Numbered from the stretch's first letter, positions 43,608-54,143 are shown. The stretch is DNA of 64,000 bases from Guopingia tenuis (GCF_014384805.1 NZ_JACRSS010000001.1:620001-684000), one strand, 5' to 3'. Program-made: numbers and translations. Notes: generated from the letters alone by a model not told the origin.

Positions 43608-44132
43608 TCAGATCTGCGCAGAGAAGTGCAGCAGCTTCTTCAGTTCCTGATGAGTTTCATAAAATGACTGCAACCGTTTGGATACTTCTTGCCAATATGC
43701 CTCCGCACTTTGTTTTGCCTCCGCTTCCATCCGTTCACATTTCTTGTGGCATTCCATCTCCTGCAGTTCACATCTTCGTTGAACTCCGGCTTCCATCTCC
43801 CGGCATTTTTCTGCAACGTCTTTCAGCATGCGGCCGGCTTTCTCCCTGCTTTCCGCCTCTCTTTGAGCACAGATAGCCGTCTGTCTCTCGTTTAACTTCT
43901 TGATGTTCTCAATATATTGCTGGCTGGCTGCCTGAGCAACCTCAAAAATTCCGTTGATTTGCAGAGCAGCTACCGCGATGGACCCCGCCTCATCAAGGGC
44001 GATCTCACGGCTTTGTAAAGCCTCCTTCGCCTCGTTCAGCTCTTTTTTCAGGGCCTCCAGTTCTCTGCCCTGTTCTACCATGATTTCCAAAAGGTCTTTT
44101 CTGTTTAAACGCTGCAATTCCTGTTCTGTCAT
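43608..44132 (-). CDS. Small coiled-coil protein, first gene of the pilus operon
   Basis: Cytoplasmic protein of 174 aa from MTEQELQRLNRKDLLEIMVEQ at 44132 (AAAGGAGG ribosome site 9-10 bp upstream). It is strongly helical with heptad patterns at about 20-45 and 75-160, rich in Glu, Lys, Arg and Cys, and has a short hydrophobic patch AVAALQINGIFEVAQAASQQ in the middle. There is no signal peptide or membrane helix. I do not recognise a function. Its place at the head of the operon, just downstream of the invertible segment, suggests a role in pilus control or assembly at the inner face of the membrane. Confidence 0.7.
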   Translation of the reverse strand: MTEQELQRLNRKDLLEIMVEQGRELEALKKELNEAKEALQSREIALDEAGSIAVAALQINGIFEVAQAASQQYIENIKKLNERQTAICAQREAESREKAGRMLKDVAEKCREMEAGVQRRCELQEMECHKKCERMEAEAKQSAEAYWQEVSKRLQSFYETHQELKKLLHFSAQI

Positions 44133-44370
44133 TTCTTTGCCGCGCCTCCTTTGGTATTTCCGGCAATACACCGGCAGAGATCTCCATTCTGTAGAAGTAT
44201 TCCTTTAAATAACTTCTATGTTCCTGTCACATATGGATATTCCGGGCTAATTGCGTTTATGCTCCGGGGAATATATTTCATCACTATTCAGCGATCTTTT
44301 CCATTTGCCGCTTTCCAACGCAGAATAAGCGGATAGTTCATGAGTAATTTCAGGCTTTTTTCTGCCATTA
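44133..44370 (-). promoter_or_regulatory. Leader region between invertible segment and pilus operon
   Basis: About 240 bp with no gene. It has a 7-bp inverted repeat (TAGAAGT / ACTTCTA, 44192-44218) and a small CCGG hairpin near 44162-44175. I see no strong sigma-A promoter reading toward the operon here, which makes transcription from the invertible segment more likely to matter. Confidence 0.45.
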
Positions 44371-44392
44371 CCACATAATTTGTATTATGTGG
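44371..44392 (+). repeat. Inverted repeat left (recombination site) of the invertible segment
   Basis: 22 bp made of 9-bp arms CCACATAAT and ATTATGTGG around the spacer TTGT. The exact reverse complement of the whole site lies at 44622-44643, and identity extends by 1 bp on each side. The palindromic arms look like paired binding sites for a tyrosine recombinase, and the asymmetric spacer gives each site a direction. Confidence 0.92.
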
Positions 44393-44459
44393 CGGATAAA
44401 ATATAAATTTAGCATGAAATAGGGCCGCAGCAGGCATAATTCAGCAACATATGAAAATC

Positions 44460-44518
44460 GGACATATAAAATTGGGCCTTCTCGCAGATTTTTTGGAGAA
44501 GGTTTATTCCATATGTCC
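44460..44518. terminator. Nested hairpin inside the invertible segment
   Basis: Outer 8-bp stem GGACATAT / ATATGTCC encloses an inner 7-bp stem CCTTCTC / GAGAAGG. It could act as a terminator or as a protein-binding dyad near the centre of the segment. It lacks a clean T-run directly after the stem, so termination is uncertain. Confidence 0.45.
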
Positions 44519-44546
44519 AAAACTGAAAAGGTGCGGGCTGTCCGCA

Positions 44547-44575
44547 TTGACAAGTTTAGATAATTCTGATATGGT
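44547..44575 (+). promoter_or_regulatory. Promoter in the invertible segment, pointing away from the pilus operon
   Basis: Perfect -35 TTGACA (44547-44552), 17-bp spacer and extended -10 TGATATGGT (hexamer 44570-44575). It reads rightward, against the recombinase gene. After inversion it would read leftward, with about 300 bp of leader before the coiled-coil gene. No promoter of similar quality was found on the other strand of the segment. Confidence 0.75.
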
Positions 44576-44621
44576 TAATGTAAACTGTGGAAGAAATAGT
44601 AGTTCTGTTGTTTTGTGTATG

Positions 44622-44643
44622 CCACATAATACAAATTATGTGG
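44622..44643 (-). repeat. Inverted repeat right (recombination site) of the invertible segment
   Basis: 22 bp, the exact reverse complement of 44371-44392: arms CCACATAAT and ATTATGTGG around the spacer ACAA. It lies 9 bp beyond the stop codon of the recombinase gene. Confidence 0.92.
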
Positions 44644-44652
44644 TTTTCATTT

Positions 44653-45477
44653 TTATATCACCAATCCCAGGGCATCGATTCTCCTGCGGTGTTCATACCC
44701 AAAGGCGGCAATATAAATGCGCGTTGTATTGATGCTTGAATGGCCCAGTATATCCGCCAGCCGGACAATATCCTTATCCAAGGAATAAAAGCATCTGGCA
44801 AATAAATGCCGCAGGTTATGGGGAAATACCTTCTCCGCCCGTACTCCCGCATTTTCGCATAGACTTTTCATCATTTTCCAAATGCAGAACCTGTCCATAG
44901 GGCGGCCCGATCTGGTAGTAAAAACAGGTCCAGAGACAATTCCTTCCCGGCATATATAGGTTTTCAGTGCTTTGCGCAGCCTCCCCGCAATCAGAACCGT
45001 CCGGTTCTTTCCTTTGAGGCAAATAGCCGCCTCCCCGGAAGCAACTGCCTCTGTCGTGATAAATTGCAGCTCGGATACCCGGATGCCTGTGCCGCAGATC
45101 GTCTGAATAATCAGTGCCAGCTTTTCATTTCCCTTTTGTTTCGCGGTTTCCACCAACCGCAGGTATTCCGCCCTGCTCAGCCTTTTTTCATTAGAACAGA
45201 AGGGTTTTTTCTGAATTTTCAATAGTTTTACGCGCAGCTGGGAATTCCCTAAAAATGAAAAAAAGCCGTTGATAGCAGCGAGTTTTGTATTCACACTGCC
45301 CGGCTGATATCTGTTTTGCAGCAATTCCTTATACTGAATGACGACCTCCTTCGTCAACCTCCTGTCCCCAAGAAAGGATAGAAATTTTTCTATATCCCGC
45401 CTGTACTGTTCCCTGGTCGCCCGGCTCTTTTCTTCATATTCCAGAAATCGTATATATTCTCTCATTTTCTCTCTCAT
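44653..45477 (-). CDS. Tyrosine recombinase/integrase, probable invertase of the adjacent segment
   Basis: Phage-integrase-family recombinase of 274 aa from the ATG at 45477 (AGGAGG site 7 bp upstream). The N-terminal SAM-like core-binding domain covers about 1-95. The catalytic domain has Arg133 (TGIRVSEL), Lys155 or Lys157, His220-x-x-Arg223 (HNLRHLFAR), His246 (LGHSS) and nucleophile Tyr255 (TTRIYI), so the full R-K-H-R-H-Y set is present. The size is that of XerC/D-like and fimbrial-switch recombinases, shorter than phage integrases, and no prophage genes are near. Its 3' end abuts the right inverted repeat, so it most likely inverts that segment. It could be an unrelated Xer paralogue. 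Confidence 0.9.
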   Translation of the reverse strand: MREKMREYIRFLEYEEKSRATREQYRRDIEKFLSFLGDRRLTKEVVIQYKELLQNRYQPGSVNTKLAAINGFFSFLGNSQLRVKLLKIQKKPFCSNEKRLSRAEYLRLVETAKQKGNEKLALIIQTICGTGIRVSELQFITTEAVASGEAAICLKGKNRTVLIAGRLRKALKTYICREGIVSGPVFTTRSGRPMDRFCIWKMMKSLCENAGVRAEKVFPHNLRHLFARCFYSLDKDIVRLADILGHSSINTTRIYIAAFGYEHRRRIDALGLVI

Positions 45478-45866
45478 AATCCATCCTCCTAAATTGATAT
45501 ATTGAACAGTTTTTGTATTTTCCCATGCGATTATTCTCTGCGGCCGGTTCGCTGCCCGGGCAAATCCGGAATATTTTTCTTTTCCTCCCCGCCACATCGC
45601 ATTCGCGACATAAAGCGACTTTTTTTAAAAATGGCCCGTCGATCATCCGATGCAGTGTTTTCCTTGCATCATCAACAACCGAACGTTTTTTAACTCGGCA
45701 GCATATTCTTTTTTTCAGAGGAAAACTATATGATTGAGCGGCGGTCTTTTTAAAGTTGAAAATTTCATAAGGGGCTGTGTTCTTATGATGCAAGAAATAT
45801 GACCGGCATACATTTTACAAATATTTTTAGTATCCCCTTCATAAAGATCCCCTTTGGCAGCCGAAG
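45478..45866. other. Intergenic region upstream of the recombinase gene
   Basis: About 390 bp, AT-richer than its surroundings, with no gene that I can support. It should hold the recombinase promoter; no convincing -35/-10 pair stands out. Confidence 0.4.
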
Positions 45867-45892
45867 AAAAAAACTGCCTAAAGGCAGTTTTC
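45867..45892 (-). terminator. Intrinsic terminator of the second LacI gene
   Basis: Stem AAACTGCCT / AGGCAGTTT with a very short loop, followed on the minus strand by a run of seven T. It lies 14 bp after the lacI-type stop codon. Confidence 0.9.
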
Positions 45893-45905
45893 TGAAAACA
45901 ACCCG

Positions 45906-46913
45906 CTATGTTGTCTGGCCTAAGAAGAGTGTCTGCGGAATCACGATTTCTTTTTTGTCCGGCAGCGGTTTTCCACTGTCCCTTTGATGTTCAATGAGCA
46001 TAAGCAGCATATCCATCGCCTTTTCTGCCAATACCTTGCGGTCGATCACAGCGCTGGTGAGAGATATGGGATAGATGAAATCCCGCTGCATGCCGTCCAT
46101 TCCTGCCAGCAGGATATCTCCCGGCACCCGCCGGCCAATCTCGCGAAGCGTATAATATGCCTCAAACCCCATCATATCACAGAACGTCAGAATGGCATCA
46201 TAGGGCTGCGGCTTTTGATACAATCGCTTTAAGGCTTCCCGGGTCTTTCCATATTCCATGGAAACCTCCAGAATATGCGGCTGGCCGCCATATTCCTTCA
46301 GCGCCCGCAGATAGCCCTGTTCACGGAATTGCGATGTACAGATAAAGGAAAAGGAGTTCAAAAACAGAATTTCCCTTGCGCCCCGCTCCAAAAGATGCCG
46401 GGTCGTCAAATAGGCGCCCTGTTCGTCGTCGGCAATGACGCTATAGGCATCCACACCCTGGAATCTCCGCCCCAAAAGGACAAAAGGCGTCTTTTGCCCC
46501 ATAAGCAGTTTGACCGCCTTGGTATCCCGCTGGATGGGGGAAAAGAGAATGCCGTCCACATTCCTTCCCAATACCGTCCGGCAGGCCGCCACCTCCTGTT
46601 CCGCCGATTCGCTGGTAGTGGCAAACAGCACAAAATATCCCAGTGACCGAGCATATTCCTCGATAAACCGGGCAAGAACTGCAAAAAAGGGATTGCGGAA
46701 ATCCTGAAAAATCACGGCAATGGTTTTTGTTGAGCCCGTCCGCATGCTTTCCGCCAGACTGTTGGGAATATATCCAATCTCCTTTGCGACCCGGGCAATC
46801 TTTTCCCGAAGGGCCAGGGAGATCCGGGTGCTCCCCCGCAGAACCCGGGAAACCGTGTTGGCAGAACAGCCGCAGATCTCCGCAATATCCCGGATGGTAG
46901 GTTTTTTATTCAT
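45906..46913 (-). CDS. LacI-family transcriptional regulator
   Basis: Regulator of 335 aa with the LacI helix-turn-helix (TIRDIAEICGCSANTVSRVLRGSTR), hinge (IPNSLAESMRTGSTKTIAVIF) and ligand-binding domain (about 60-330, DFRNPFFAVLARFIEEYA). A GAGGAG site lies upstream of the ATG at 46913. It is a single gene with its own terminator and no metabolic genes beside it, so the target is unknown. It is distinct from the regulator at 24863-25870. Confidence 0.92.
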   Translation of the reverse strand: MNKKPTIRDIAEICGCSANTVSRVLRGSTRISLALREKIARVAKEIGYIPNSLAESMRTGSTKTIAVIFQDFRNPFFAVLARFIEEYARSLGYFVLFATTSESAEQEVAACRTVLGRNVDGILFSPIQRDTKAVKLLMGQKTPFVLLGRRFQGVDAYSVIADDEQGAYLTTRHLLERGAREILFLNSFSFICTSQFREQGYLRALKEYGGQPHILEVSMEYGKTREALKRLYQKPQPYDAILTFCDMMGFEAYYTLREIGRRVPGDILLAGMDGMQRDFIYPISLTSAVIDRKVLAEKAMDMLLMLIEHQRDSGKPLPDKKEIVIPQTLFLGQTT

Positions 46914-46955
46914 AAAAAAATCTCCTCATTCTCTGGCTTTCCAAGGTTCCCTTGC

Positions 46956-47714
46956 CTATAGATAAAATTCGTTTCTCTTTCTCTCCCGGCAGGCGTCGCC
47001 CAGTCTTTGAATCAGCCCTTCCACATACGTCTTTGGTATGCTTCTGCTGTTTTGGGGACATAGCTGATTGCATCGCATGCAGGCAATACACAGCTCATCT
47101 TTCAGATGCCGCCCATCTGGAGAAATCGCCTTCACGGGACATTTCTGCGCGCACAGCCCGCATTTCACGCATGTCTTTTCGTTTACCAAAATGGGGGGCT
47201 TTCCCCCATGCCGTTCTTTATATGGACGGCTGCCCGGAAGCAGCGGTCTTTCTGTCTCCCCCGCGTTTATCTTTTCGGCAGCAGCGTTGGAAAAGCGCCG
47301 GATCTCTTTCCAATCCAGGCTGTCCGGCCGCCCCTGCCCGAAAATATGCATAATATTATGCTCCGCCGACACGGCGCATCCCGCAATTACCCGGAATCCA
47401 TTCTTTTCCACGCTGTCCGCCAGCTCCAGCAGGGCATCTTCAAAAGCCCGGTTTCCAAAGGTTATTAAGACAATGGCCGGCGTTTGCTCCCCATGAATAT
47501 GAGAAAGCCTTTCGGCCGCTGTCTGCGGAATTCTTCCTCCATAGCAGGGAGCAGAAAATATGCAGATATCCTCTTTCCCAATCTGCATTTCTCCCACCGT
47601 TTCTTCACACAAGTCAACAACCGTTTTTTCGTTGCTGAATGCTTCGGCAATCCCCTCAGCAACTCTCCTGTTCGTCCCTGTTGGACTAAAACTAATCATG
47701 TATAGCTGGTTCAT
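46956..47714 (-). CDS. EFR1-type flavodoxin/ferredoxin protein
   Basis: Electron-transfer protein of 252 aa. An N-terminal flavodoxin-like domain (about 1-165, FSPTGTNRRVAEGIAEAF for FMN phosphate, then APCYGGRIPQTAAERL) is followed by a C-terminal 2[4Fe-4S] ferredoxin domain (about 178-225) with CVKCGLCAQKCPVKAI and CIACMRCNQLCPQNS. This EFR1 layout is common in anaerobic Clostridia. The redox partner is not known. It lies 42 bp upstream of the lacI-type gene. Confidence 0.92.
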   Translation of the reverse strand: MNQLYMISFSPTGTNRRVAEGIAEAFSNEKTVVDLCEETVGEMQIGKEDICIFSAPCYGGRIPQTAAERLSHIHGEQTPAIVLITFGNRAFEDALLELADSVEKNGFRVIAGCAVSAEHNIMHIFGQGRPDSLDWKEIRRFSNAAAEKINAGETERPLLPGSRPYKERHGGKPPILVNEKTCVKCGLCAQKCPVKAISPDGRHLKDELCIACMRCNQLCPQNSRSIPKTYVEGLIQRLGDACRERKRNEFYL

Positions 47715-48293
47715 TTATTTTTCTCCATCCGCTTTTATATAGCAATATACTACCATATCCCAGCATTTTTTCCAAGATCGCCGGCCTTTCCCCAGCTTCC
47801 CCGGCAGCAAAAAAGGAACAAGTACTATCGTTCCTTTTTGTTTGGCATTATGGCAACGCAGCTGCGGCGCCATTGTGCATGCTGCTTGATATCACAGGGC
47901 AAACTCATTTATGCTAAAATTCTTACCCCTAATAATTGTGCCTTTCCGTTCTCCCATTTATCAATATCCGCGAATTTTTGCGCAGGTAATAAAAAAGACC
48001 TTATACTTCGGTTTCCCATAATACAAGGTCTTTGGTTTTATTTGAGAAAACTTTTTTAGCTCTTGGGGTTTGCCGTTTAACACTTGATCCCTTTTATCAG
48101 ACTTCGCTTTCGTCTGTTATTCTCTATTGAAACAGGCTCTCCTCAGATAAGCTATTCTCATAAAATCGCAATTTTATAGGCAAAAATAGACCCCAGAGGA
48201 TAAACCTCTGAGGTCTGATTTTTTATCTTTCTGATGAATAGCGGATTTTCCCTCAAACAGGATATTCGCCAGTGCATCGAAACAAGTTAGAGC
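47715..48293. other. Intergenic region with three hairpins
   Basis: About 580 bp with no supported gene; a 73-codon plus-strand frame (47838-48059) has no family-like features. It holds hairpins at 47810-47839 (AAAAAGGAAC / GTTCCTTTTT), 47991-48038 (AAAGACCTT / AAGGTCTTT, followed by TTTGGTTTTA) and 48188-48216. The last is the best terminator for ppdK. Confidence 0.5.
48182..48225. terminator. Terminator downstream of ppdK
   Basis: 12-bp stem (AGACCCCAGAGG / CCTCTGAGGTCT, one mismatch) with a 5-nt loop; T-rich on both flanks. It lies about 75 bp after the ppdK stop on the minus strand. Confidence 0.8.
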
Positions 48294-50927
<2,634 letters not shown>

Positions 50928-51062
50928 TGCAAATCCTCCTATATTTTTTTAATAATCGACATACTGAAACCACCAAAAAAATAATTCCTTTTGGCTCGAT
51001 ATTTAATTATACCGTATCCCTGCCACATTCTCAAGGGCAAAAATGGATATTTTTGCAGAATT

Positions 51063-51779
51063 TCACGTTTTCATAACAGTTTTCAAAAGAGCCAGGCTTT
51101 TTGGTTCGCTTTCCAATGCATCCGAAAGCCAGCGCATGGCCAGGCTGGCCCGATTTGCATCCATGGGGATTTCCGTCTGCCCAATGGCCTTGGATGGCGT
51201 CGTCAGGATTTTCTCCATGAGCGGGATGGTGTCAGGCGGCACATCCTCGCCCGGGCAGCTCGCGCAGACCGCGCCGCCCGCCGCCAGATTCAGGCGGGAA
51301 GCCGCCGGCGCCCCGCAGAGCGCGCAGCGCCGCGTCACCGGGCGCAGTCCCAGGATATCCAGCAGCTTGACGACAAAAAAGAAAAAGACGCTCCGGGGAT
51401 CCTTGCCGCCGTTCAGGGCATAGTTTGCCCCGGCCAGCAACGCAAACAAGCGGGGATTGCCCTCGGCGGGCATCACCACCCGCTCGCAAACCTCGCTTAA
51501 TACCGCCGCCGTCATGAGCGCCTGCATATTCTGCCGCAGTGCAAAAAAATTTTCCCGGATGGCTGCCTGGGTCACAAAATAGCGCCCTTTATGCACATGA
51601 AAGGCAAAATCCGCGCAGCAGAATACATCGCAGGACGCCAGCAGCGGGCTTCCCTGCTTGCGGCAGCCCCGGGCCAGCGCGTCAATGCGGCCGTGTTCCC
51701 TGGAAAATAACGTGAGCATGCGGTCGCTTTCCCGATAATTTGTCGCCCGCAGCACCATGCAAAGTGAATTTTCGTCCAT
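51063..51779 (-). CDS. recO: DNA repair protein RecO
   Basis: Recombination mediator (238 aa) that loads RecA with RecR. It has an N-terminal OB fold ([39 protein letters not shown]) and a C-terminal zinc finger with four Cys ([24 protein letters not shown]). It follows era and the small yqzL gene in the usual Firmicutes order. Confidence 0.95.
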
Positions 51780-51796
51780 TTTTCCCCGCTATACGT

Positions 51797-51889
51797 TTAA
51801 TCATCTTTTTCAAGCTCCCGGTAAAGCAGAAAATAGTTGATATTTCCCGTCTTTTCAAAGAGCTTATATACTGTTTCTTTCGCGTCCAT
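51797..51889 (-). CDS. yqzL: YqzL-family small protein
   Basis: Tiny gene of 30 codons encoding MDAKETVYKLFEKTGNINYF and then LLYRELEKDD. The GNIxxFLLYRELE pattern and the place between era and recO are those of YqzL, a conserved Firmicutes micro-protein of unknown function. GGGAGGG lies about 6 bp upstream of the ATG at 51889. It stops 18 bp before recO starts. Confidence 0.85.
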   Translation of the reverse strand: MDAKETVYKLFEKTGNINYFLLYRELEKDD

Positions 51890-51980
51890 TGGCATCCCTC
51901 CCGTTTTCTTTGCTGTTATTCTGCACCGCTGTCGGGCGGGGCATGCCTTGTAAAATGTTCCGTTTTTGGGAATCGCTGTT

Positions 51981-52871
51981 CTATTCCTCGCGGTAGCCCA
52001 GTTCTTTCAGCATAAACTGGGAATTGCGCCAATCCTCCTTGACTTTCACCCAAAGCTCCAAAAACACTTTGGTTCCAAACAGCATTTCCAGATCGGCCCG
52101 GGCCTCCGAACCGATTTTTTTCAGCATCGCGCCCCGCTTGCCAATGATGATGCCCTTATGGGAATCCCTTTCGCAGTATATCACGGCGGCGACGTTTGTG
52201 ATATTTTCCAGCTCCTCCACCCTCTCGATCTCAACGCCCACGCCATGGGGAATTTCATCGCGGAGATTGAGAAGCGCCTTCTCCCGGATCAGCTCGGCGG
52301 CAATAAACCGCTCTGGGCGGTCGGTCACCATATCCTCGGGATAAAACTGCGGCCCCGGCAACAAAAAGGGGAGAATGGCTTCCTGCAGCTCCCTTAGCCC
52401 GGTTTTCTCCTTTGCCGAAATCACATAAACCGCGCTCTGCGGCACGCCCAGTGCTGTGAGCCTTTCTTGCAGCTCCTGAATCCGCTCCCCGCGCGCGATA
52501 TCCGCCTTGTTGATGACAGCCAGAAATTCCGGGCCGTTCAGCCGCCGGATGATTTCCTCATCCCGCTCCCGAATTCCCATTTTCGCATCCAGCACCATCA
52601 TGGTGAGATCCACGTCCCGCTGGGCGTCATAGGCAGTTTTTACCATGAATTCTCCCAGCTTGGTTTTTGGCGTATGGAGGCCGGGCGTATCCAGAAAGAC
52701 GATCTGATATTCCTCTGTCGTGAGTATCCCCACCACTTTATTGCGCGTTGTCTGCGCCTTTTCTGTAACAATCGCCACCTTTGTCCCAATCAGGGCATTC
52801 ATCAGCGTCGATTTTCCCACATTTGGGCTGCCCATGATGGCGACAAAGCCCGAACGATATTCCTTTTCCAA
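51981..52871 (-). CDS. era: GTPase Era
   Basis: Ribosome-assembly GTPase (296 aa) that binds the 3' end of 16S rRNA. G motifs are GSPNVGKST (G1), DTPGLHTP (G3) and NKAD (G4). The C-terminal KH domain contains CERDSHKGIIIGKRGAMLKKIGSEAR. It is followed by yqzL and recO. Confidence 0.97.
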   Translation of the reverse strand: MEKEYRSGFVAIMGSPNVGKSTLMNALIGTKVAIVTEKAQTTRNKVVGILTTEEYQIVFLDTPGLHTPKTKLGEFMVKTAYDAQRDVDLTMMVLDAKMGIRERDEEIIRRLNGPEFLAVINKADIARGERIQELQERLTALGVPQSAVYVISAKEKTGLRELQEAILPFLLPGPQFYPEDMVTDRPERFIAAELIREKALLNLRDEIPHGVGVEIERVEELENITNVAAVIYCERDSHKGIIIGKRGAMLKKIGSEARADLEMLFGTKVFLELWVKVKEDWRNSQFMLKELGYREE

Positions 52872-53435
52872 CCGTTTTCCTCCTCTGCGCGGCGGCAGAT
52901 ATTCCCATATTTGCTTTCCGCTGTCCCTTCGCCTGGCCGGTGGCAGAACAGTTTCGCCCCGCCAGACCTATTTTCCTGTCTTATTCCATTTTTATTCTAT
53001 TTCTTTCCGTCGGTTTATACCCATGTTTTTGCCCGCCAGCCGCTGAAATGGATTCCCTGCCGCTTTATTTCCCGGCGCATTTTTTCCCGATCTGCACCGC
53101 ACGTCCTGTCCTCGCAGCTTTACGCGGTTCTATGGCATTCAAATTCAAACGAACAGCCTGAATTACACCCGAAAGACACTTCTTTTCCCGCTGCTCCAGC
53201 AGTTGCTTCCTTCACTAGTTCTCCACCGAGTCATGGGACACCGCCGAGGTGCAGTATACTGCTCTCCGCTAATTTTTCAACTCGCGTGCCGTATCCGCTT
53301 CCTCCCCCGGATTCTCGCCGAGTCATGGGACACCGCCGAGGTGCAGTATACTGCTCTCCCCTAATTCTTCAACTCGCGTGCCGTATCCGCTTCCTCCGCC
53401 GGGTTCACTCCGAGTCACGGCACACCGCCGAGGTG
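52872..53435. other. Intergenic region between dgkA and era, containing a tandem repeat
   Basis: About 560 bp. The usual cytidine deaminase gene (cdd) between dgkA and era is absent. The right half is a 92-bp tandem repeat (53226-53437); the left half shows no gene. Confidence 0.6.
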
Positions 53436-53437
53436 CT
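53226..53437. repeat. 92-bp tandem repeat, 2.3 copies
   Basis: Copies start at 53226, 53318 and 53410, each beginning CCGAGTCA and continuing CACCGCCGAGGTG; the first two share the 12-bp palindrome GCAGTATACTGC and the third is cut after about 28 bp. Copies 1 and 2 differ at only a few positions, mainly near their 3' ends, so the duplication is fairly recent. It lies just after the dgkA stop codon and reaches into it. Confidence 0.9.
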
Positions 53438-54143
53438 AGAAGATGAGCATGTTGGAAATTTGGAAAATAATTACAGTTACCAGTACGCCGATCAGCGCCC
53501 CTACGGCCACCTCCGTGAAGGTGTGTACATTGGTTTCCAGCCGGCTCTCTGCCACGATCACCGCCATAATGGCGCTGAAGGATGTCACCACCGGGTCCTT
53601 CCCCACCAGCGACATGGCGGCAAACAAGGAAAATGCCAGGGCCGTATGCCCGCTGGGCATGCCGCCGTGGATATAGCTCCCCCTCTTTTTGATGCTCCGA
53701 GCCTTGATGATTATTACGATCAGCCCCACCACTACCAGACTGGCAAAGGTCAGATGCGCCGGCAAGTGCACCATATAGCTCAAGGAAACAAAGGAAAAGC
53801 TGTTGATCTTGCGGTAAAACACAAGATAGCCCACCACCAGGGCGTTTAGGGCCGCAATGAGAACGGCGCCCGCCGCCACATTCTTGGCGACCTTGGCCAG
53901 CTCGTGGTATTTCTCGGTGACCAGATCCACCACTGCCTCCACCGCCGTGTTGAGCATCTCCGCCAAAAACACAAAGGTTATGGTGATGGAAAGGGCGATC
54001 ATCTCATAGCGCGTGCTGTAGGTGAGAACCGCCGCCAGCACGGTCAGGAGCGCCACCACCACATGGATTTTCATGTTTCCTTCGTTTTTAAAGGCATGCA
54101 CGATCCCCGCAAAGGCATGGTTCACGCTGTTGATAAATCTCAT
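53436..54143 (-). CDS. dgkA: Diacylglycerol/undecaprenol kinase fused to PAP2 phosphatase
   Basis: Membrane protein of 235 aa with two parts. The first 115 residues are a DgkA-type kinase (NEGNMKIH and FLAEMLNTAVEAVVDLVTEKYHELAKVAKNVAAGAVL), which in Gram-positives phosphorylates undecaprenol. Residues about 125-235 are a PAP2 phosphatase (GGMPSGHTALAFSL and TNVHTFTEVAVGALIG; conserved Ser-Gly-His and His). The fusion would both make and remove a lipid phosphate. It overlaps ybeY by 4 bp. Confidence 0.9.
   Translation of the reverse strand: MRFINSVNHAFAGIVHAFKNEGNMKIHVVVALLTVLAAVLTYSTRYEMIALSITITFVFLAEMLNTAVEAVVDLVTEKYHELAKVAKNVAAGAVLIAALNALVVGYLVFYRKINSFSFVSLSYMVHLPAHLTFASLVVVGLIVIIIKARSIKKRGSYIHGGMPSGHTALAFSLFAAMSLVGKDPVVTSFSAIMAVIVAESRLETNVHTFTEVAVGALIGVLVTVIIFQISNMLIF

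Larger units (their letters stand above)
44393..44621. mobile_element. Invertible DNA segment (putative pilus phase-variation switch)
   Basis: 229 bp between two exact inverted repeats, lying between the pilus operon and a tyrosine recombinase gene. It codes for nothing recognisable. It holds an outward promoter (44547-44575) and a nested hairpin (44460-44518). In the given orientation the promoter points away from the pilus genes; inversion would make it read into them. Both the inversion and its effect are inferred from structure. Confidence 0.82.

Noticed and set aside
44653..45477. Tyrosine recombinase as evidence of a prophage or integrative element
   Set aside because: No phage, conjugation or tRNA attachment features nearby; inverted repeats beside it fit a DNA-inversion role better.
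53226..53437. Tandem repeat as a possible CRISPR remnant
   Set aside because: The whole 92-bp unit is conserved, including what would be the spacer, and no cas genes are near.
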